A DNA stretch of 64,000 nt, from assembly GCF_000813145.1 (NCBI RefSeq), contig NZ_BAZF01000011.1:1-64000 (forward strand), written 5' to 3'. Source of the stretch: Geobacter sp. OR-1. Lineage in GTDB: Bacteria; Desulfobacterota; Desulfuromonadia; Geobacterales; DSM-12255. The notes beneath the pieces are model-generated. The model was not told the origin of the DNA. It did no database searches and saw only the letters and a program-made list of their open reading frames with translations. The position numbers and the translations under genes were made by a program. The number at the start of each line of letters is the position of its first letter. Within the stretch, counting starts at the first letter, position 1. This document shows positions 28,403 to 39,229 of this stretch, piece after piece.

Positions 28403-30677
28403 ATACAGCCTTGGGTACCGGTTGATTGTCCCCAGCTTCATCATCATAGCTCTTGTCTTTGCCTCGCTCACCTATCTGATCTACACGATTTCGCAAACCA
28501 TCCAGGATGACTATTCCCGTTTTTCTCTGGCCGCCGTAAACGGCGAAGCGCGGAAAATCCTCTCTGCCGCCGCTTCGGAGATGACTGCGGCAGACCTCTC
28601 CGGAAATCAGGTGGTTACTGCAGCGATGCAAAAGAGCGTCAAAGAGGCGTTGACGCTTTTGTGGCAACGCATGAACCATGACGGCGTCATTGCGAAGGCG
28701 GACGGCACCATCCTGTTCAGCACCCTTCCGGAAGACCGGTGCCGGGCCATAATAACCGGCGGCAATTCCGGCTATTACATCGCATTGGCTCCTTCCGGCA
28801 AATCCCGGTGTTATGCGCAACGGTTTCCCCTCTGGGACTGGCGGGTGGTTTCCGTTGACCGGAATTCGCGATCCCTTATGGACAGGAGCATGGCAGGGCT
28901 ATTACTGCCGGCCGTTTCCCTGGGAATCCTGTTGATGACCGGCGGTGTTTTCCTGGTACTGAGAAAAACCCTCAGGCAACCGATGGAACAGATGGTCTCC
29001 GCCCTTAAGCATGGTAAAGAGATAGAGGCAACCGGGCTCACGGAGTTCGACTTTATCGGCAATGCCGTTAACGATGCCTTTGCCCGGCTGCACGAACGGG
29101 AAACGGCCCTGGGAAACGAGCTGCAGGAACGGATCAGGGTTGAAAACGAACTGCGCGCCAGTGACGAGCATATCCACAGGCTATTGAGCTTTACCGAAGA
29201 GGGGATCTACGGCATCGACACCAAAGGTAACTGCACGTTCTGCAACCTCTCGTGCCTCAAGATGCTGGGGTACGAAGAGGAACAACTGCTCGGTGTCAAT
29301 GTGCATGATCTGGTCCATCACTCCCATCCTGACGGCACAGCGTATGCCAACCGTGAATGCAGGATTTACCTGGCTTTCCGCGATGAGGTTAATGTCCATG
29401 TGGATAACGAGGTGTTCTGGCGATCCGACGGCAGCAGCTTCCCGGTCGAATACTGGTCGCACACGGTCTATGAGCAGGGGAAAGTGACCGGGGCGGTGGT
29501 GACCTTTATCGATATCAGCCAGCGAAAGCTGCTCGAGGACCAGCTGATCCAGGCCCAGAAGATGGAATCGATCGGCCGGCTTGCCGGTGGCATTGCCCAT
29601 GACTTCAATAACCTGCTGACTCCGATCAAGGGTTACGCCGAGTTCCTGATGCAGGACCTTGCCGGGGATACGCCGGCCGTTGCCAAAGTGAAAAGGGTTC
29701 TCAAGGCCGCAGACCGCGCGCAGACCCTGGTCCAGCAACTCCTGAGCTTCAGCCGCAAGCAGATCCTGGAGATGAAGGTCATTGACATCAACCAGACCAT
29801 TACCTCCTTCTACGACATCATGCGGCGTACCATCAGGGAAAACATCAATCTCCGCCTCTATCTGTCCGACGAAACATACGGCATCAGGGCGGACAGGAAC
29901 CAGATTGAACAGGTCATCATGAACCTGGCGGTGAATGCCCAGGACGCCATTGCCGGCCGGGGCGAAATCACATTTGAAACCGCCTTTGTCCTGCTGGACG
30001 ACGAGTATGCGAGCAATCATGCCGAGGTGACGCCGGGCCGGTTTCTGATGCTGGCAGTGACTGACAACGGTTGCGGCATGGACAAGGAAACCAGGCAACG
30101 GATCTTCGAGCCGTTTTTTACTACCAAGGGGGTCGGCAAGGGAACCGGCCTCGGGCTGGCCACGGTTTACGGGATAGTCCGCCAGCATGGGGGTAATATC
30201 TGGGTCTACAGCGAGCCGGGCAAAGGCACGACCTTCAAAGTTTACTTCCCGATAGTCGACGATCAACTGACATACGAGCCGCATGTCCCGCAGGCAGAAC
30301 TCTCTTCCCCGGCTGAAAGACTGCACATCCTGGTTGTGGAGGACAATGAGATGGTGCGGACCATGGTGGATGAGCTTCTTTCCAGGCGCGGCTACGATGT
30401 AATCTCGACCGAATACCCGAAAGAAGCGCTGCAGATGGTTTCGGGACGGCCACTGGACCTCCTGATCTCAGACGTTGTCATGCCGGTCATGACCGGACCG
30501 GAACTGCACGAGAAGCTTCTTGAAAGCTACCCGGGGTTGAAAGTCCTGTACATGTCCGGTTACACCAGCAATATCATTGTCCACCAAGGGGTACTGGACG
30601 AAGGGATCCACTACATTCAGAAACCTTTTGCCGTTACGGAATTCGCCCGGAAGGTCGAGGCGATATTGAATTCATAA
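28389..30677 (+). CDS. Membrane hybrid histidine kinase with PAS and receiver domains
   Basis: 762 residues. One membrane segment near 15-35 and a second near 168-190 enclose an extracytoplasmic loop of about 130 residues. PAS domain about 255-375. Phosphoacceptor helix with [20 protein letters not shown] near 400. HATPase with [17 protein letters not shown] and [14 protein letters not shown]-terminal receiver about 640-755, with its Asp in [14 protein letters not shown] and Lys in IQKPFAV. The start overlaps the PhnD-like gene, so the two are translationally linked. Likely model: ligand-loaded PhnD-like protein docks on the periplasmic loop. The target of the receiver is unknown. Confidence 0.87.
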   Translation: MAPDRYSLGYRLIVPSFIIIALVFASLTYLIYTISQTIQDDYSRFSLAAVNGEARKILSAAASEMTAADLSGNQVVTAAMQKSVKEALTLLWQRMNHDGVIAKADGTILFSTLPEDRCRAIITGGNSGYYIALAPSGKSRCYAQRFPLWDWRVVSVDRNSRSLMDRSMAGLLLPAVSLGILLMTGGVFLVLRKTLRQPMEQMVSALKHGKEIEATGLTEFDFIGNAVNDAFARLHERETALGNELQERIRVENELRASDEHIHRLLSFTEEGIYGIDTKGNCTFCNLSCLKMLGYEEEQLLGVNVHDLVHHSHPDGTAYANRECRIYLAFRDEVNVHVDNEVFWRSDGSSFPVEYWSHTVYEQGKVTGAVVTFIDISQRKLLEDQLIQAQKMESIGRLAGGIAHDFNNLLTPIKGYAEFLMQDLAGDTPAVAKVKRVLKAADRAQTLVQQLLSFSRKQILEMKVIDINQTITSFYDIMRRTIRENINLRLYLSDETYGIRADRNQIEQVIMNLAVNAQDAIAGRGEITFETAFVLLDDEYASNHAEVTPGRFLMLAVTDNGCGMDKETRQRIFEPFFTTKGVGKGTGLGLATVYGIVRQHGGNIWVYSEPGKGTTFKVYFPIVDDQLTYEPHVPQAELSSPAERLHILVVEDNEMVRTMVDELLSRRGYDVISTEYPKEALQMVSGRPLDLLISDVVMPVMTGPELHEKLLESYPGLKVLYMSGYTSNIIVHQGVLDEGIHYIQKPFAVTEFARKVEAILNS

Positions 30678-30714
30678 TTCCGGAAGCGTTACGCCACCAG
30701 CCCCCTTCGCCGCC

Positions 30715-30742
30715 TTGACTTCAGCTCTCTTCATTGTAGAAT
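30715..30742 (+). promoter_or_regulatory. Putative sigma-70 promoter for the CZB protein gene
   Basis: -35 TTGACT (30715-30720), 16-base spacer, -10 TAGAAT (30737-30742). The expected start is near 30749, 30 bases before the ATG at 30779. Confidence 0.6.
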
Positions 30743-30778
30743 TATTACACAATATATATGGCAGGTATGAGGTTAACA

Positions 30779-31144
30779 ATGAATTATGCCAGAGAGATCA
30801 ACAAGGCAATAGCCAATCATGGTTATTGGAAAGTTCGATTACATGACGCCATTGAATCCGGGAAAAGCGACTGGACGCCGGACCAGGTGGGGAACGATTC
30901 CCTATGCGAGTTCGGCAAATGGTTTTACTCGCTTCAAGCCAAAGAAGGGTATTCGGAATTCTGGCAAAAAACCAAGACGCTCCATGAGCGGTTCCACTCC
31001 AATGCGGCTAAAATCCTGAAGATGGCGCTTACAGGTCATAAAGAAGATGCGCTGGCAATAATGAGAGACATGGAAAGCGAATTTGTCCTCACCTCCATTG
31101 AGTTGACCAACACATTGAATGAATGGAAGAAATCGGTCTCGTAA
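30779..31144 (+). CDS. Stand-alone CZB (chemoreceptor zinc-binding) domain protein
   Basis: 121 residues from the ATG at 30779, preceded by GAGG; two earlier in-frame ATGs lack binding sites. The pattern fits CZB: a first His in NHGYWKVRLHDAI, the Cys motif SLCEFGKWFYS, and LHERFHSNAAKIL supplying further His ligands. CZB domains bind zinc and usually sit at the end of chemoreceptors or diguanylate cyclases. Here the domain is a separate protein. The next gene is a chemoreceptor that has no CZB domain, so the pair may be a split version of the usual fusion. Cytoplasmic, no membrane segment. Confidence 0.8.
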   Translation: MNYAREINKAIANHGYWKVRLHDAIESGKSDWTPDQVGNDSLCEFGKWFYSLQAKEGYSEFWQKTKTLHERFHSNAAKILKMALTGHKEDALAIMRDMESEFVLTSIELTNTLNEWKKSVS

Positions 31145-31197
31145 TCAACCGCTCTACCAGTATTTTGTCCCTGATGTCAGAAAAAGTCAGATTTCGC

Positions 31198-31224
31198 TAA
31201 ACACTCTCATTAGTCTGCCGATAA
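31198..31224 (+). promoter_or_regulatory. Sigma-28 (FliA-type) promoter for the chemoreceptor gene
   Basis: -35 TAAACACT (31198-31205), an 11-base spacer and a perfect -10 GCCGATAA (31217-31224). This is the layout of the FliA consensus. The expected start is near 31231 and the ATG is at 31269. Confidence 0.85.
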
Positions 31225-31268
31225 AAAGTACTGGTGACCTCGATATCGACTAATTGCGGGAGGAAGCA

Positions 31269-32447
31269 ATGAATGCTCTGTTGAATCTTTACATGCACCT
31301 GAAAATCCGCACCAGAATCATTCTGCTCTGCTTGTGTTACAGTTTCTGCATTATTGTGGCAGTAATCGCCGGCCGTTCGTTTACCACTATTCAGGCGGTT
31401 ATATCCACCGCCACGTTTGTCCTCCTCGGGATGTTATTCAGCTGGCTGCTCTTCTGGACGGTCAATGACGCATTGCAGCGCATGCTTGCCTATCTGACCA
31501 CCATGGGAAAAGGAGATCTGACCCAGTCGATCGCCCCCAAACGGAACAACGAAATCAGCGATATTATCCGCGCCATCGGCACCCTGCAGACAACCATGCG
31601 CGACATCATTTCCCAGCTGTCGCAGACCGCGGAAAAGGTCTCTACGGCATCAGGCCAGCTTCAGGCCAACGCCGACCAGATTGCCGCAGGGACAGAGAGT
31701 GCCGCCTCCCAGACCAATACGGTCGCGGTTGCCAGCGAGGAAATGGCCGCCACTTCGGGCGACATCGCCAACAACTGCATGAGCGCTGCGGACAACTCTT
31801 CCCGCGCCGGCGAAACCGCAAAGTCGGGAGCCGATGTGGTTCGACAGACCACGGTCTGCATGGAACGCATTGCAACCAGGGTCAAAGGCGCAGCGAAAAC
31901 CGTTGAAAATCTGGGCAACCGCTCCAACCAGATCGGAGAGATCATCGGGACCATCCAGGATATTGCCGACCAGACCAATCTCCTGGCGCTCAACGCCGCC
32001 ATAGAGGCGGCGCGCGCCGGCGAGCAGGGACGCGGCTTCGCAGTAGTGGCCGACGAAGTCAGAGCCCTGGCGGAACGGACCACCCGCGCCACCCATGAAA
32101 TCAGCGATATGATCAAAACCATTCAGCAGGAGACTACCGGAGCTGTTGCCGCCATCGATGAAGGGGTTAGCGAGGTGGAAAAAGGGACGGAATTCTCGGA
32201 GAAGTCGGGGCACTCCCTGGAAGAAATTCTCCTGCAGGTCAACGATGTCACCATGCAGATCAACCAGATCGCCACTGCCGCCAACCAGCAGACCGCTACA
32301 ACCGGAGAGATTTCCAACAACATCCAGCAGATTACGGCAGTCATCCAGCAGACCGCTCACGGGGCCACGGAAACCGCTTCCGCGGCAGCCACACTTGCAG
32401 TGCAGTCCAGGGAACTGCAACGCCTGGTCGGTCAGTTCAGGCTGTGA
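31269..32447 (+). CDS. Methyl-accepting chemotaxis protein without a periplasmic ligand domain
   Basis: 392 residues from the ATG at 31269, right after GGGAGGAAGCA. Two close membrane segments (about 18-38 and 42-66) form a hairpin with almost no external loop. A HAMP-like region follows, then a long helical signalling domain. The CheA/CheW contact tip is [20 protein letters not shown] near residue 235. It has Gln/Glu/Ala-rich methylation helices and no C-terminal CheR tether. With no ligand domain of its own, it probably reads signals from membrane state or from a partner such as the CZB protein encoded just upstream. The sigma-28 promoter ties its expression to flagellar genes. Confidence 0.88.
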   Translation: MNALLNLYMHLKIRTRIILLCLCYSFCIIVAVIAGRSFTTIQAVISTATFVLLGMLFSWLLFWTVNDALQRMLAYLTTMGKGDLTQSIAPKRNNEISDIIRAIGTLQTTMRDIISQLSQTAEKVSTASGQLQANADQIAAGTESAASQTNTVAVASEEMAATSGDIANNCMSAADNSSRAGETAKSGADVVRQTTVCMERIATRVKGAAKTVENLGNRSNQIGEIIGTIQDIADQTNLLALNAAIEAARAGEQGRGFAVVADEVRALAERTTRATHEISDMIKTIQQETTGAVAAIDEGVSEVEKGTEFSEKSGHSLEEILLQVNDVTMQINQIATAANQQTATTGEISNNIQQITAVIQQTAHGATETASAAATLAVQSRELQRLVGQFRL

Positions 32448-32449
32448 GT

Positions 32450-34141
32450 TTACGATTGGCAACCGTCAAAAGCGGCTCTTAACTTCCGGGCAAGATCGGT
32501 CGGCGTCAGCGGCTTCATGAGGATTTGCGCGTCATCGTCCAACAGGTTCCGTTCATGAATAAGGTCATGCGGGTAGCCGCTGGTGAAGACAATTTTTATA
32601 TCCTTTTGCAGCTCCTTGATCTCACGGGCCGCTTCCCTGCCGTTTTTATACGGCATAATGACATCCATCAGCACCAGGTCCACTTCAGCCCCCTTGTCAC
32701 GAAACAGCTGCACAGCTTCCCGGCCGTCCTGCGCCAGCAGCACCTTGTAACCAAGGGTAGTTAAGAATGACTCCAGGTACTGCCTGATCGGCGCTTCGTC
32801 ATCAACAACCAGAATGGTCTCGTCCCCATGCTCCAGCGGCAGCTGACCGATTCCCGCCCCATCCGCTGCAAATTCGCCCGACATGAGCGGCAGCAGGATT
32901 TTAAAGGTAGTCCCCTGCCCGGGCTCGCTGTAGACGCTAATGTGTCCATTATGCTGTTCCACGATCCCGTAAATGATTGAAAGCCCCAGACCGGTCCCCT
33001 TGTCGGTTTCCTTGGTCGTGAAAAACGGCTCGAAAATCCTTTGCCGGGTATTTTCGTTCATACCGGTGCCGTTGTCGGCAAAAGTAAGGAGAGCATAGCG
33101 TCCGGGCTTGCCGTAGCCGTGCATCCGGATAAACTCATCGTCAACAACGACAATATCAGTTCCGATCGACAGGATGCCGCCATCGGGCATGGCATCGCGC
33201 GCATTTGCCGCCAGGTTCATCAATACCTGCTCGACATGCCCTCCGTCGGCATATATCAGTATTTCTTCCACCCGCTGAGACGTTATCAGCTTAATGTCCT
33301 CGCCGATGATCCGGCGGAGAAATTTTTCTACGTTCCGGATGCAGCTATTGAGGCTCAACAGCTGCAGTTTCATCTCCTGCTTCCGGCTGAAGGTCAGCAG
33401 GCTGCGGGTGAGGTTCGCGGCCCGGTCGGCTGCGGCAAGGATATGATCTATGTTCTCATGCATAGGATCTTTAGCGGCCATCTTCAACTTCATGACGGAA
33501 CCAAACCCGAAAATGACCGTCAGGATATTATTGAAATCATGGGCAATACCGGTGGAAAACCGGCCGATTGCCTCCATCTTCTGCACCTGGCGCAGCTGTT
33601 CTTCAAGATGCCTCTGATCGAGCATCTTCTGTTCAAGCTCCCGGTTGGCCTGCTCCAGGTCAAACATCTTCTTTTCCAGCTTGCGGAACAGGGCCTCATT
33701 ATACTCTCTCAGCAGCTCGCCTTCTTCAGGATGTGCAGCTTCGGTACGGCTCTCAGCGCCGGACCGGTTTCCGGCCAGCACCTCGCGGATTATCACCATC
33801 AGGTCATCAGGTTCCTGGGGCTTGATGACGAAGCGGTCGGCACCCAGCCCGAGCGCCAGCTCTTCGTCTTTCTTTTCGATGAAGGTCGCGGTGTAAAAGA
33901 TGAACGGTATCTGCCGCAACCGCTCGTCGGCCCGCCATTCGCGGCAGAGAGCATATCCGTCCATCACCGGCATCAGGATATCCGAGATAATAAGATCGGG
34001 TGGAGACTTCCGGGCCGATTCCAGGGCTTCCGCGCCATTGGCAGCTGCCAGCACCCCAAAGCCGTTCCCTCTCAGCAGAACATCAAGGAAATACAGGTTT
34101 TCGGCAATATCATCGACAATCAGAACGTTCAGCATGACCAT
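32450..34141 (-). CDS. REC-kinase-REC hybrid sensor protein
   Basis: 563 residues. Receiver about 3-120 (Asp in [14 protein letters not shown], Lys in FVIKPQEP). Coiled coil about 140-195. Phosphoacceptor helix with [19 protein letters not shown] near 205. HATPase with [17 protein letters not shown] and [13 protein letters not shown]. Second receiver about 440-560 (Asp in [14 protein letters not shown]). No membrane segment, so input arrives by phosphorylation of the first receiver, probably from the kinases upstream in the same operon. Its stop lies two bases from the stop of the convergent chemoreceptor gene. The ATG at 34141 has AAGGAG at four bases; an ATG two codons later is also possible. 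Confidence 0.87.
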   Translation of the reverse strand: MVMLNVLIVDDIAENLYFLDVLLRGNGFGVLAAANGAEALESARKSPPDLIISDILMPVMDGYALCREWRADERLRQIPFIFYTATFIEKKDEELALGLGADRFVIKPQEPDDLMVIIREVLAGNRSGAESRTEAAHPEEGELLREYNEALFRKLEKKMFDLEQANRELEQKMLDQRHLEEQLRQVQKMEAIGRFSTGIAHDFNNILTVIFGFGSVMKLKMAAKDPMHENIDHILAAADRAANLTRSLLTFSRKQEMKLQLLSLNSCIRNVEKFLRRIIGEDIKLITSQRVEEILIYADGGHVEQVLMNLAANARDAMPDGGILSIGTDIVVVDDEFIRMHGYGKPGRYALLTFADNGTGMNENTRQRIFEPFFTTKETDKGTGLGLSIIYGIVEQHNGHISVYSEPGQGTTFKILLPLMSGEFAADGAGIGQLPLEHGDETILVVDDEAPIRQYLESFLTTLGYKVLLAQDGREAVQLFRDKGAEVDLVLMDVIMPYKNGREAAREIKELQKDIKIVFTSGYPHDLIHERNLLDDDAQILMKPLTPTDLARKLRAAFDGCQS

Positions 34142-34164
34142 GCCACTCCTTACTGTTCCCTTCT

Positions 34165-34524
34165 CTACAGGTGCGACTCCACCTGCTGCATAAAGGTATC
34201 AGGGTTGATCGGTTTTTCAATATAGCCGTTGCATCCGGCTGCCAACGCCTTGTCCCGGTCGCCGGCCATGGCATAGGAGGTAACCGCCACAATCGGAATC
34301 GAGGCCAGATCAGCGTTGGCACGGAGCTGCCGCGCCACGGAGTATCCGTCCATGAGCGGCAGCTGGATATCGAGCAGGATCAAATCCGGCTTCACTGCTG
34401 CGGCAAGGTCGATCCCCTCCCGGCCATCCAGGGCGGAAAGCACCTCATAGCCATGTTTTTCCAGGATAAACCTCACCAGATACAGGTTTTGCTCATTATC
34501 CTCGATATAAAGAACCTTTTTCAT
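34165..34524 (-). CDS. Single-domain response regulator
   Basis: 119 residues, a receiver only: acidic pair in YIEDNE, phosphorylation Asp in [14 protein letters not shown] (about residue 52), Thr in [10 protein letters not shown] and Lys in YIEKPINP. It overlaps the preceding sensor kinase gene by four bases (ATGA), so it is translationally coupled to it. It is the DivK-like type often used as a shuttle. It is followed 23 bases later by the REC-kinase-REC protein, which suggests a relay. Confidence 0.88.
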   Translation of the reverse strand: MKKVLYIEDNEQNLYLVRFILEKHGYEVLSALDGREGIDLAAAVKPDLILLDIQLPLMDGYSVARQLRANADLASIPIVAVTSYAMAGDRDKALAAGCNGYIEKPINPDTFMQQVESHL

Positions 34525-36281
34525 GCTGATCCCCTTTCCAGCGGAAGTATAAGAGTAAATGTGCTTCCCTTGCCAAGACTGCTTTCGACACGGATGCTGC
34601 CGCCCATCAGCTCAGCCATTTTCTTGCAGATGGAGAGCCCCAGGCCGGTCCCTTCGTATTTTCGGCTCAGGCCGGTGTCGATCTGCTGAAACGGTTGGAA
34701 CAGAAATTCCTGGTCTTCAGCCTTGATACCGATACCGGTGTCGGTCACACTCGTTACATAGTTGCCGTCTTCACGCACGCAACGAACTGAAATGCACCCC
34801 TGTTCGGTGAATTTGACCGCGTTGCTCAACAGGTTTAGCAGGATCTGCTCCACCCGGCGCTCGTCACTGGCGATGAGCCCCACATCATCAGCCACCTCGA
34901 CAGACAAGCCGAGTCCCTTTTTCTCGGCCATGGGTCGAATAGTCTGCGCCTCCTTGAGGATAGAATCCCTAAGATTGAACGGCTCCAGCACCACCTTCAG
35001 CTGCCCGGCCTCGATCTTGGAAATATCCAGGATATCGCTGATCAGGGAGAGCAGGTGATTGGCGCTATTTTTGACCATGTTGAGCTGCTTGGCCTGCTCC
35101 TCATTGACCGGCCCTCCCAACTCCTGCAGCAGAATGCCGGTAAAACCGATGATCGAGTTGAGCGGCGTCCGGAGTTCATGGGACATGGTAGCGAGAAAAG
35201 CCGATTTCAAGCGGTCCGCCGCTTCGGCCCGGTCCCTGGCAACGGCAAGGTCCTCCAGTGCCTCCCGTAACTTCAGATTCGTCTCCTGCAGCGTGAGTGT
35301 CCGTTCTTCGACACGCTGCTCCATCTCTTGATTGATCTGCTTCAACTCCCTGGTACGGGCAGTGACCTGGTACTTCAACACAAAACTTCCCACCAGGCTT
35401 ATGAGCAGGGTTGTGCCCAGGACAAGGCCACAAAGCAATAGCCATGTCGGCAGCTTGAATTGCACCTCTTCGGATGTCCAGCGCTTCATTGCCGCATAAT
35501 ATGCCGAATTAGGATCTTTTTTCAGCTCGGCAAGATGGCGGTCAATGATCTCCGGCAATTTGCCGGCAGAGTTCTTGGGCGCAGCGAAAAAGAAAGGAGC
35601 CGGATCAAACATGATCGGTGTATCTTCAAGCCCTGACTTTCTTGCATACATCAGCCCGTAGAGCCGGTTAGTGAGGCCGGCGTCGGCCTTCCCCGCGGCA
35701 ATCATCGCAAATTCGGTTTTGTAATCCGGCACAGGAATGAGAGTAAACTTCAACCCGAAGCTGGTGATCATCCGGTTGAAGGTCTCAAGCTGGATCGTTT
35801 TTTCCAGAGCGGCAACCCGTTTGCCGTTCAGGTCCAGTATTGACTGGATACCGCTCCCTTTGGGGGCATAGACCTGGGACCATCCGGTCAGGACCGGGAT
35901 CTTGTGAAAGGCGAAAACCTTTTCGCGCTCCGTCGTGTAAGCCACGTCCGGCATCAGGTCGATTTCACCTTTTGTCACGCGTTCCAGGCCTTCAGCCCAG
36001 GTGCCGGGAACATAACGGATATTCCACCCTTCGATTTTGGCTATATGCTCGATGATCTCGATAAAAATGCCTGATGGTTTGCCGGAGTCTGAGGTGAATA
36101 TTTTGGGAGCATTCTCATAGACTCCGACAGTCACGGTACGAACTTCGGCTCCGGCCGGAAGGGCTTGAAAACATGATAAAGCCAACAAGACATGCAGCGC
36201 AAAATAACAGCATGGAGATAAGAAAGAAATGCGCGCCATTGAAATATATCGGTCAATTTTCCGCTTAAAGACAGTTGACAT
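34521..36281 (-). CDS. Sensor kinase with periplasmic SBP_bac_3 ligand domain
   Basis: 586 residues from the ATG at 36281, which follows AGGGGAG and overlaps the preceding stop by 17 bases. An export signal lies around residues 15-45, ending QALPAGA. The solute-binding type 3 domain covers about 48-275 ([39 protein letters not shown]). A membrane segment follows near 290-315, then a coiled coil. The kinase core has [32 protein letters not shown] and [14 protein letters not shown]. No receiver is fused; the gene for one overlaps its end. Binding domains of this kind usually see amino acids or similar small ligands; the ligand here is unknown. The kinase core closely matches those at 36265 and 39229. 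Confidence 0.87.
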   Translation of the reverse strand: MSTVFKRKIDRYISMARISFLSPCCYFALHVLLALSCFQALPAGAEVRTVTVGVYENAPKIFTSDSGKPSGIFIEIIEHIAKIEGWNIRYVPGTWAEGLERVTKGEIDLMPDVAYTTEREKVFAFHKIPVLTGWSQVYAPKGSGIQSILDLNGKRVAALEKTIQLETFNRMITSFGLKFTLIPVPDYKTEFAMIAAGKADAGLTNRLYGLMYARKSGLEDTPIMFDPAPFFFAAPKNSAGKLPEIIDRHLAELKKDPNSAYYAAMKRWTSEEVQFKLPTWLLLCGLVLGTTLLISLVGSFVLKYQVTARTRELKQINQEMEQRVEERTLTLQETNLKLREALEDLAVARDRAEAADRLKSAFLATMSHELRTPLNSIIGFTGILLQELGGPVNEEQAKQLNMVKNSANHLLSLISDILDISKIEAGQLKVVLEPFNLRDSILKEAQTIRPMAEKKGLGLSVEVADDVGLIASDERRVEQILLNLLSNAVKFTEQGCISVRCVREDGNYVTSVTDTGIGIKAEDQEFLFQPFQQIDTGLSRKYEGTGLGLSICKKMAELMGGSIRVESSLGKGSTFTLILPLERGSA

Positions 36282-38064
36282 CCAGCTCCCCTCGATCGAG
36301 CGGCAACAAAAAACTGAAGGTGCTCCCCGTGCCAAAGATGCTTTCAACACGAATGCTGCCACCCATCATCTCTGCCATTTTCCTGCAGATGGAGAGCCCC
36401 AGGCCGGTCCCCTCGTACTTGCGGCTCAGACCGGTGTCAACCTGCTGGAACGGTTGAAACAGACGTTCCAGGTCGTCGGCCTTGATGCCGATGCCGGTGT
36501 CGGTCACATTCGTCACATAGTTACCGGCTTCTAGCATGCAGTGAACTGAAATTGACCCATGTTCGGTAAACTTGACCGCATTACTCAACAGGTTGAGCAG
36601 GATCTGCTCCACCCTACGGACATCACCGGTGATGATCCCCACATCATCAGCCACCTCAACGAACAAGTCGAGTCCTTTTTTCTCGACCAGGGGGCGAATA
36701 GCCTGCGCCACCTTAAGCATAGAATCCCGGAGGTTGAACGGCTCCAACACCACTTTCAGCTGGCCGGCCTCGATCTTGGAGATATCCAGAACATCGCTGA
36801 TCAGCGACAGCAGGTGATTGGCGCTGTTTTTCACCATTGTAAGCTGCTTTTCCTGCTCTGTGTTGATCGGCCCGCCCAGCCCCTGCAACAGGATACCGGT
36901 AAAGCCGATGATGGAGTTGAGCGGTGTGCGCAGCTCGTGGGACATGGTGGCCAGAAAGGCCGATTTCAAATGGTCGGCAGCCTCGGCCCGCTCCTTGGCA
37001 ACGGCAAGCTCTTTTTCGGCCCTGACACGCTCTTCGATCTCTGTCGTCAAGCGTTCATTGGCTCCCTGCAGTTCTGCGGTCCGTAAAGTGACCTGTTTTT
37101 CCAGATTGTCCTGGTACTCCCGCAAACTGTCTTCTGCCCGGTTGCGAGCACTGATAAGCGTAGAGAGGATCAATGTCGATGCCGATGCCACCCCGAGATA
37201 AGACTGTAGAAAAAGGAGTGCGTTATTCAGCGGTTTACCGGCAAACGGGCCTAAGCCGTTGACGGTCCAAAGCAGGAAAGTCGCCATGACCAGCGTCACG
37301 GTGAGGGCAGTCTCGAATTGACCGAAACGAAAGGCGGTCCAGAAAAGAAGAGGGAAGATCAGGTATTCCAAAGGGGCATTCAGGTGAAAAATGATGATTT
37401 CAGTGAGCAGCAGAGCTGCCAGAAGAGCGGCAGCTTCCGCTGGTTGCCATCTGTACCGGCGAAACGCGCCGCGCTTTTCCCAGGTAAGGAGCAGCGGCGC
37501 GAAAACCAGGGCGCCCACCGCGTCCCCCAGCCACCAGGTCAGCCACATCTGGCCGCAACGGGACCAGTCGCTACCGTAAACAGAGAAACTGACGGTTCCG
37601 ATGGTCGCGCTGATCAGTGGGCTTGCAAGCGCACCGAACAGCATGAAATATACAGCATCAAGCGTGCAGTCGAAAGGAAGCCTGCCGGAAATGAAGCGGC
37701 TGACGAGATATGCGCCAACCAGCGCTTCCAGGGTATTCCCGGCCGCCGTACTCAATGAAAGCAACAGCACCGGGAGCGAAGCAGAGGAACTGCCCGCCAC
37801 CACCAGGATGTTTGCCAAAAAGGCTCCCAGAAATATTCCGGGCCAGAGGTGAAGTCCGAAAACAAGGCAGGCCGCCAGGGCAACCCCGGTCGGGGGCCAT
37901 ACTGCCGTGGCATTGGTATGGTCGAGCGCAAGCAGGAACCCGAGCTTTGCCGTCAACAAGTAGGTAAGAGCAACAGCGGCATTCTGAGACAATCCAAGCA
38001 GAAAGTGTCCGGCCGGACCGGCTTGAACTTTGAATGACTGCGCCTTTTCGATAGATGAAAACAT
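36265..38064 (-). CDS. MASE1-domain membrane sensor histidine kinase
   Basis: 599 residues. The first 310 residues form a MASE1 integral membrane sensor with about eight to ten segments; [17 protein letters not shown] and [20 protein letters not shown] are typical. A coiled coil near 310-365 leads to the kinase core with [43 protein letters not shown] and [14 protein letters not shown]. There is no receiver. The core is a near copy of those at 34521 and 39229. It begins 16 bases after the HD-GYP gene and overlaps the next kinase gene by 17 bases. The MASE1 ligand is unknown. Confidence 0.87.
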   Translation of the reverse strand: MFSSIEKAQSFKVQAGPAGHFLLGLSQNAAVALTYLLTAKLGFLLALDHTNATAVWPPTGVALAACLVFGLHLWPGIFLGAFLANILVVAGSSSASLPVLLLSLSTAAGNTLEALVGAYLVSRFISGRLPFDCTLDAVYFMLFGALASPLISATIGTVSFSVYGSDWSRCGQMWLTWWLGDAVGALVFAPLLLTWEKRGAFRRYRWQPAEAAALLAALLLTEIIIFHLNAPLEYLIFPLLFWTAFRFGQFETALTVTLVMATFLLWTVNGLGPFAGKPLNNALLFLQSYLGVASASTLILSTLISARNRAEDSLREYQDNLEKQVTLRTAELQGANERLTTEIEERVRAEKELAVAKERAEAADHLKSAFLATMSHELRTPLNSIIGFTGILLQGLGGPINTEQEKQLTMVKNSANHLLSLISDVLDISKIEAGQLKVVLEPFNLRDSMLKVAQAIRPLVEKKGLDLFVEVADDVGIITGDVRRVEQILLNLLSNAVKFTEHGSISVHCMLEAGNYVTNVTDTGIGIKADDLERLFQPFQQVDTGLSRKYEGTGLGLSICRKMAEMMGGSIRVESIFGTGSTFSFLLPLDRGELDVNCL

Positions 38065-38080
38065 AGTTACCTGACCCTGT

Positions 38081-39229
38081 TCACTGCATATCTGACTTTT
38101 CTGCGTTCAATACTGCATAATCTTGCGCTATCTGCCGGAACTGATCCTGAAGCGCGATAAATGCCGCCATGATATCAGGATCAAAATGGCTTCCTTTGCC
38201 TTCGGCCAGAATCTGCACCACCTTTTCATGAGGCATTCCATCCCGGTAAACCCGGGCGCTGATCAGCGCATCATAGACATCGGCAACGGCCATCAGTCGC
38301 GCCGAAATCGGGATCTCGTCTCCGAGCAGTTCACCCGGATATCCGGTTCCGTCCCATTTTTCATGGTGGGAGAGGGCGATTTCCTTGGCAATGCGCAGGA
38401 ATTCCACATCGGCGCCCAGAGAGCGCTCGGCATGCTCGATTGCGTCCCACCCGATCTGAGTATGTGTTTTCATTATTTCACCCTCTTCAGGTTCCAGAGG
38501 GCCCGGCTTGAGCAGGATGCGATCGGGGATGCCCACCTTGCCGATGTCGTGAAGCGGCGCCGACTTGTACAGCATTGTAATGTTGCTGTCCGAGAGAAAC
38601 TCCTCAAACCTGGGATGTGTTTTCAGTTTCAGGGCAAGCGATCTGACATAGAGCTGTGTACGTCTCAGGTGGTTGCCGGTGGCGGAATCGCGGGTCTCGG
38701 CCAGTGATGCCAGGGCCAGGATGGTAACCTCCTGCAGAGCCCGCACCTCGCAGGTGCGGCGCTCCACTTCCTGTTCCAGAAATTGGTTCTTGTCGCGGAG
38801 AAAATCAGCGGCAGCCTTCAGTTTAAGTTGTGTCTTGACGCGCGCCGTAAAAATGGGAGGGCTGATCGGCTTGGTGATATAGTCTTCAGCGCCAAGCTCC
38901 AGGCCGTGCTTCTCATCCTCCATTTCGGTGCGCGCGGTAATGAACATCACGGGGATAGCGCAGGTTGCCCTGTCCGCCTTGAGTTGCCGGCAGACTTCAT
39001 AGCCATCCATGCCCGGCATCATGATGTCGAGCAGAATCAGGTCCGGCTGGTCCTCCGAACGGGCGATCCGGAGCGCCTTTTCACCGTTGTTGGCCACCTT
39101 GACCCTGTAATACTCTTTGAGCAAGGCACTCATCAGCGCCAGGTTTTCCGGGGTGTCGTCAACCACCAGCACTGTCGGTCTCTTGCCGGCAGCGGCTTCT
39201 CTGTTCAACTGGAAACTCGCATCAACCAT
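38081..39229 (-). CDS. Response regulator with HD-GYP c-di-GMP phosphodiesterase domain
   Basis: 382 residues. Receiver about 18-135: acidic pair in VVDDTPEN, phosphorylation Asp in DLILLDIMMPGMDG, Lys in YITKPISP. A coiled linker follows, then HD-GYP about 185-370. Metal and catalytic motifs are visible as SAPLHDIGKVGIPD, TQIGWDAIEHAE, SHHEKWDGTGYPGE and MAVADVYDALISAR; the GYP triplet is intact. It should break down c-di-GMP when its receiver is phosphorylated by a kinase of the same operon. The start codon overlaps the preceding stop by one base. It opposes the diguanylate cyclase at 24725. Confidence 0.9.
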   Translation of the reverse strand: MVDASFQLNREAAAGKRPTVLVVDDTPENLALMSALLKEYYRVKVANNGEKALRIARSEDQPDLILLDIMMPGMDGYEVCRQLKADRATCAIPVMFITARTEMEDEKHGLELGAEDYITKPISPPIFTARVKTQLKLKAAADFLRDKNQFLEQEVERRTCEVRALQEVTILALASLAETRDSATGNHLRRTQLYVRSLALKLKTHPRFEEFLSDSNITMLYKSAPLHDIGKVGIPDRILLKPGPLEPEEGEIMKTHTQIGWDAIEHAERSLGADVEFLRIAKEIALSHHEKWDGTGYPGELLGDEIPISARLMAVADVYDALISARVYRDGMPHEKVVQILAEGKGSHFDPDIMAAFIALQDQFRQIAQDYAVLNAEKSDMQ

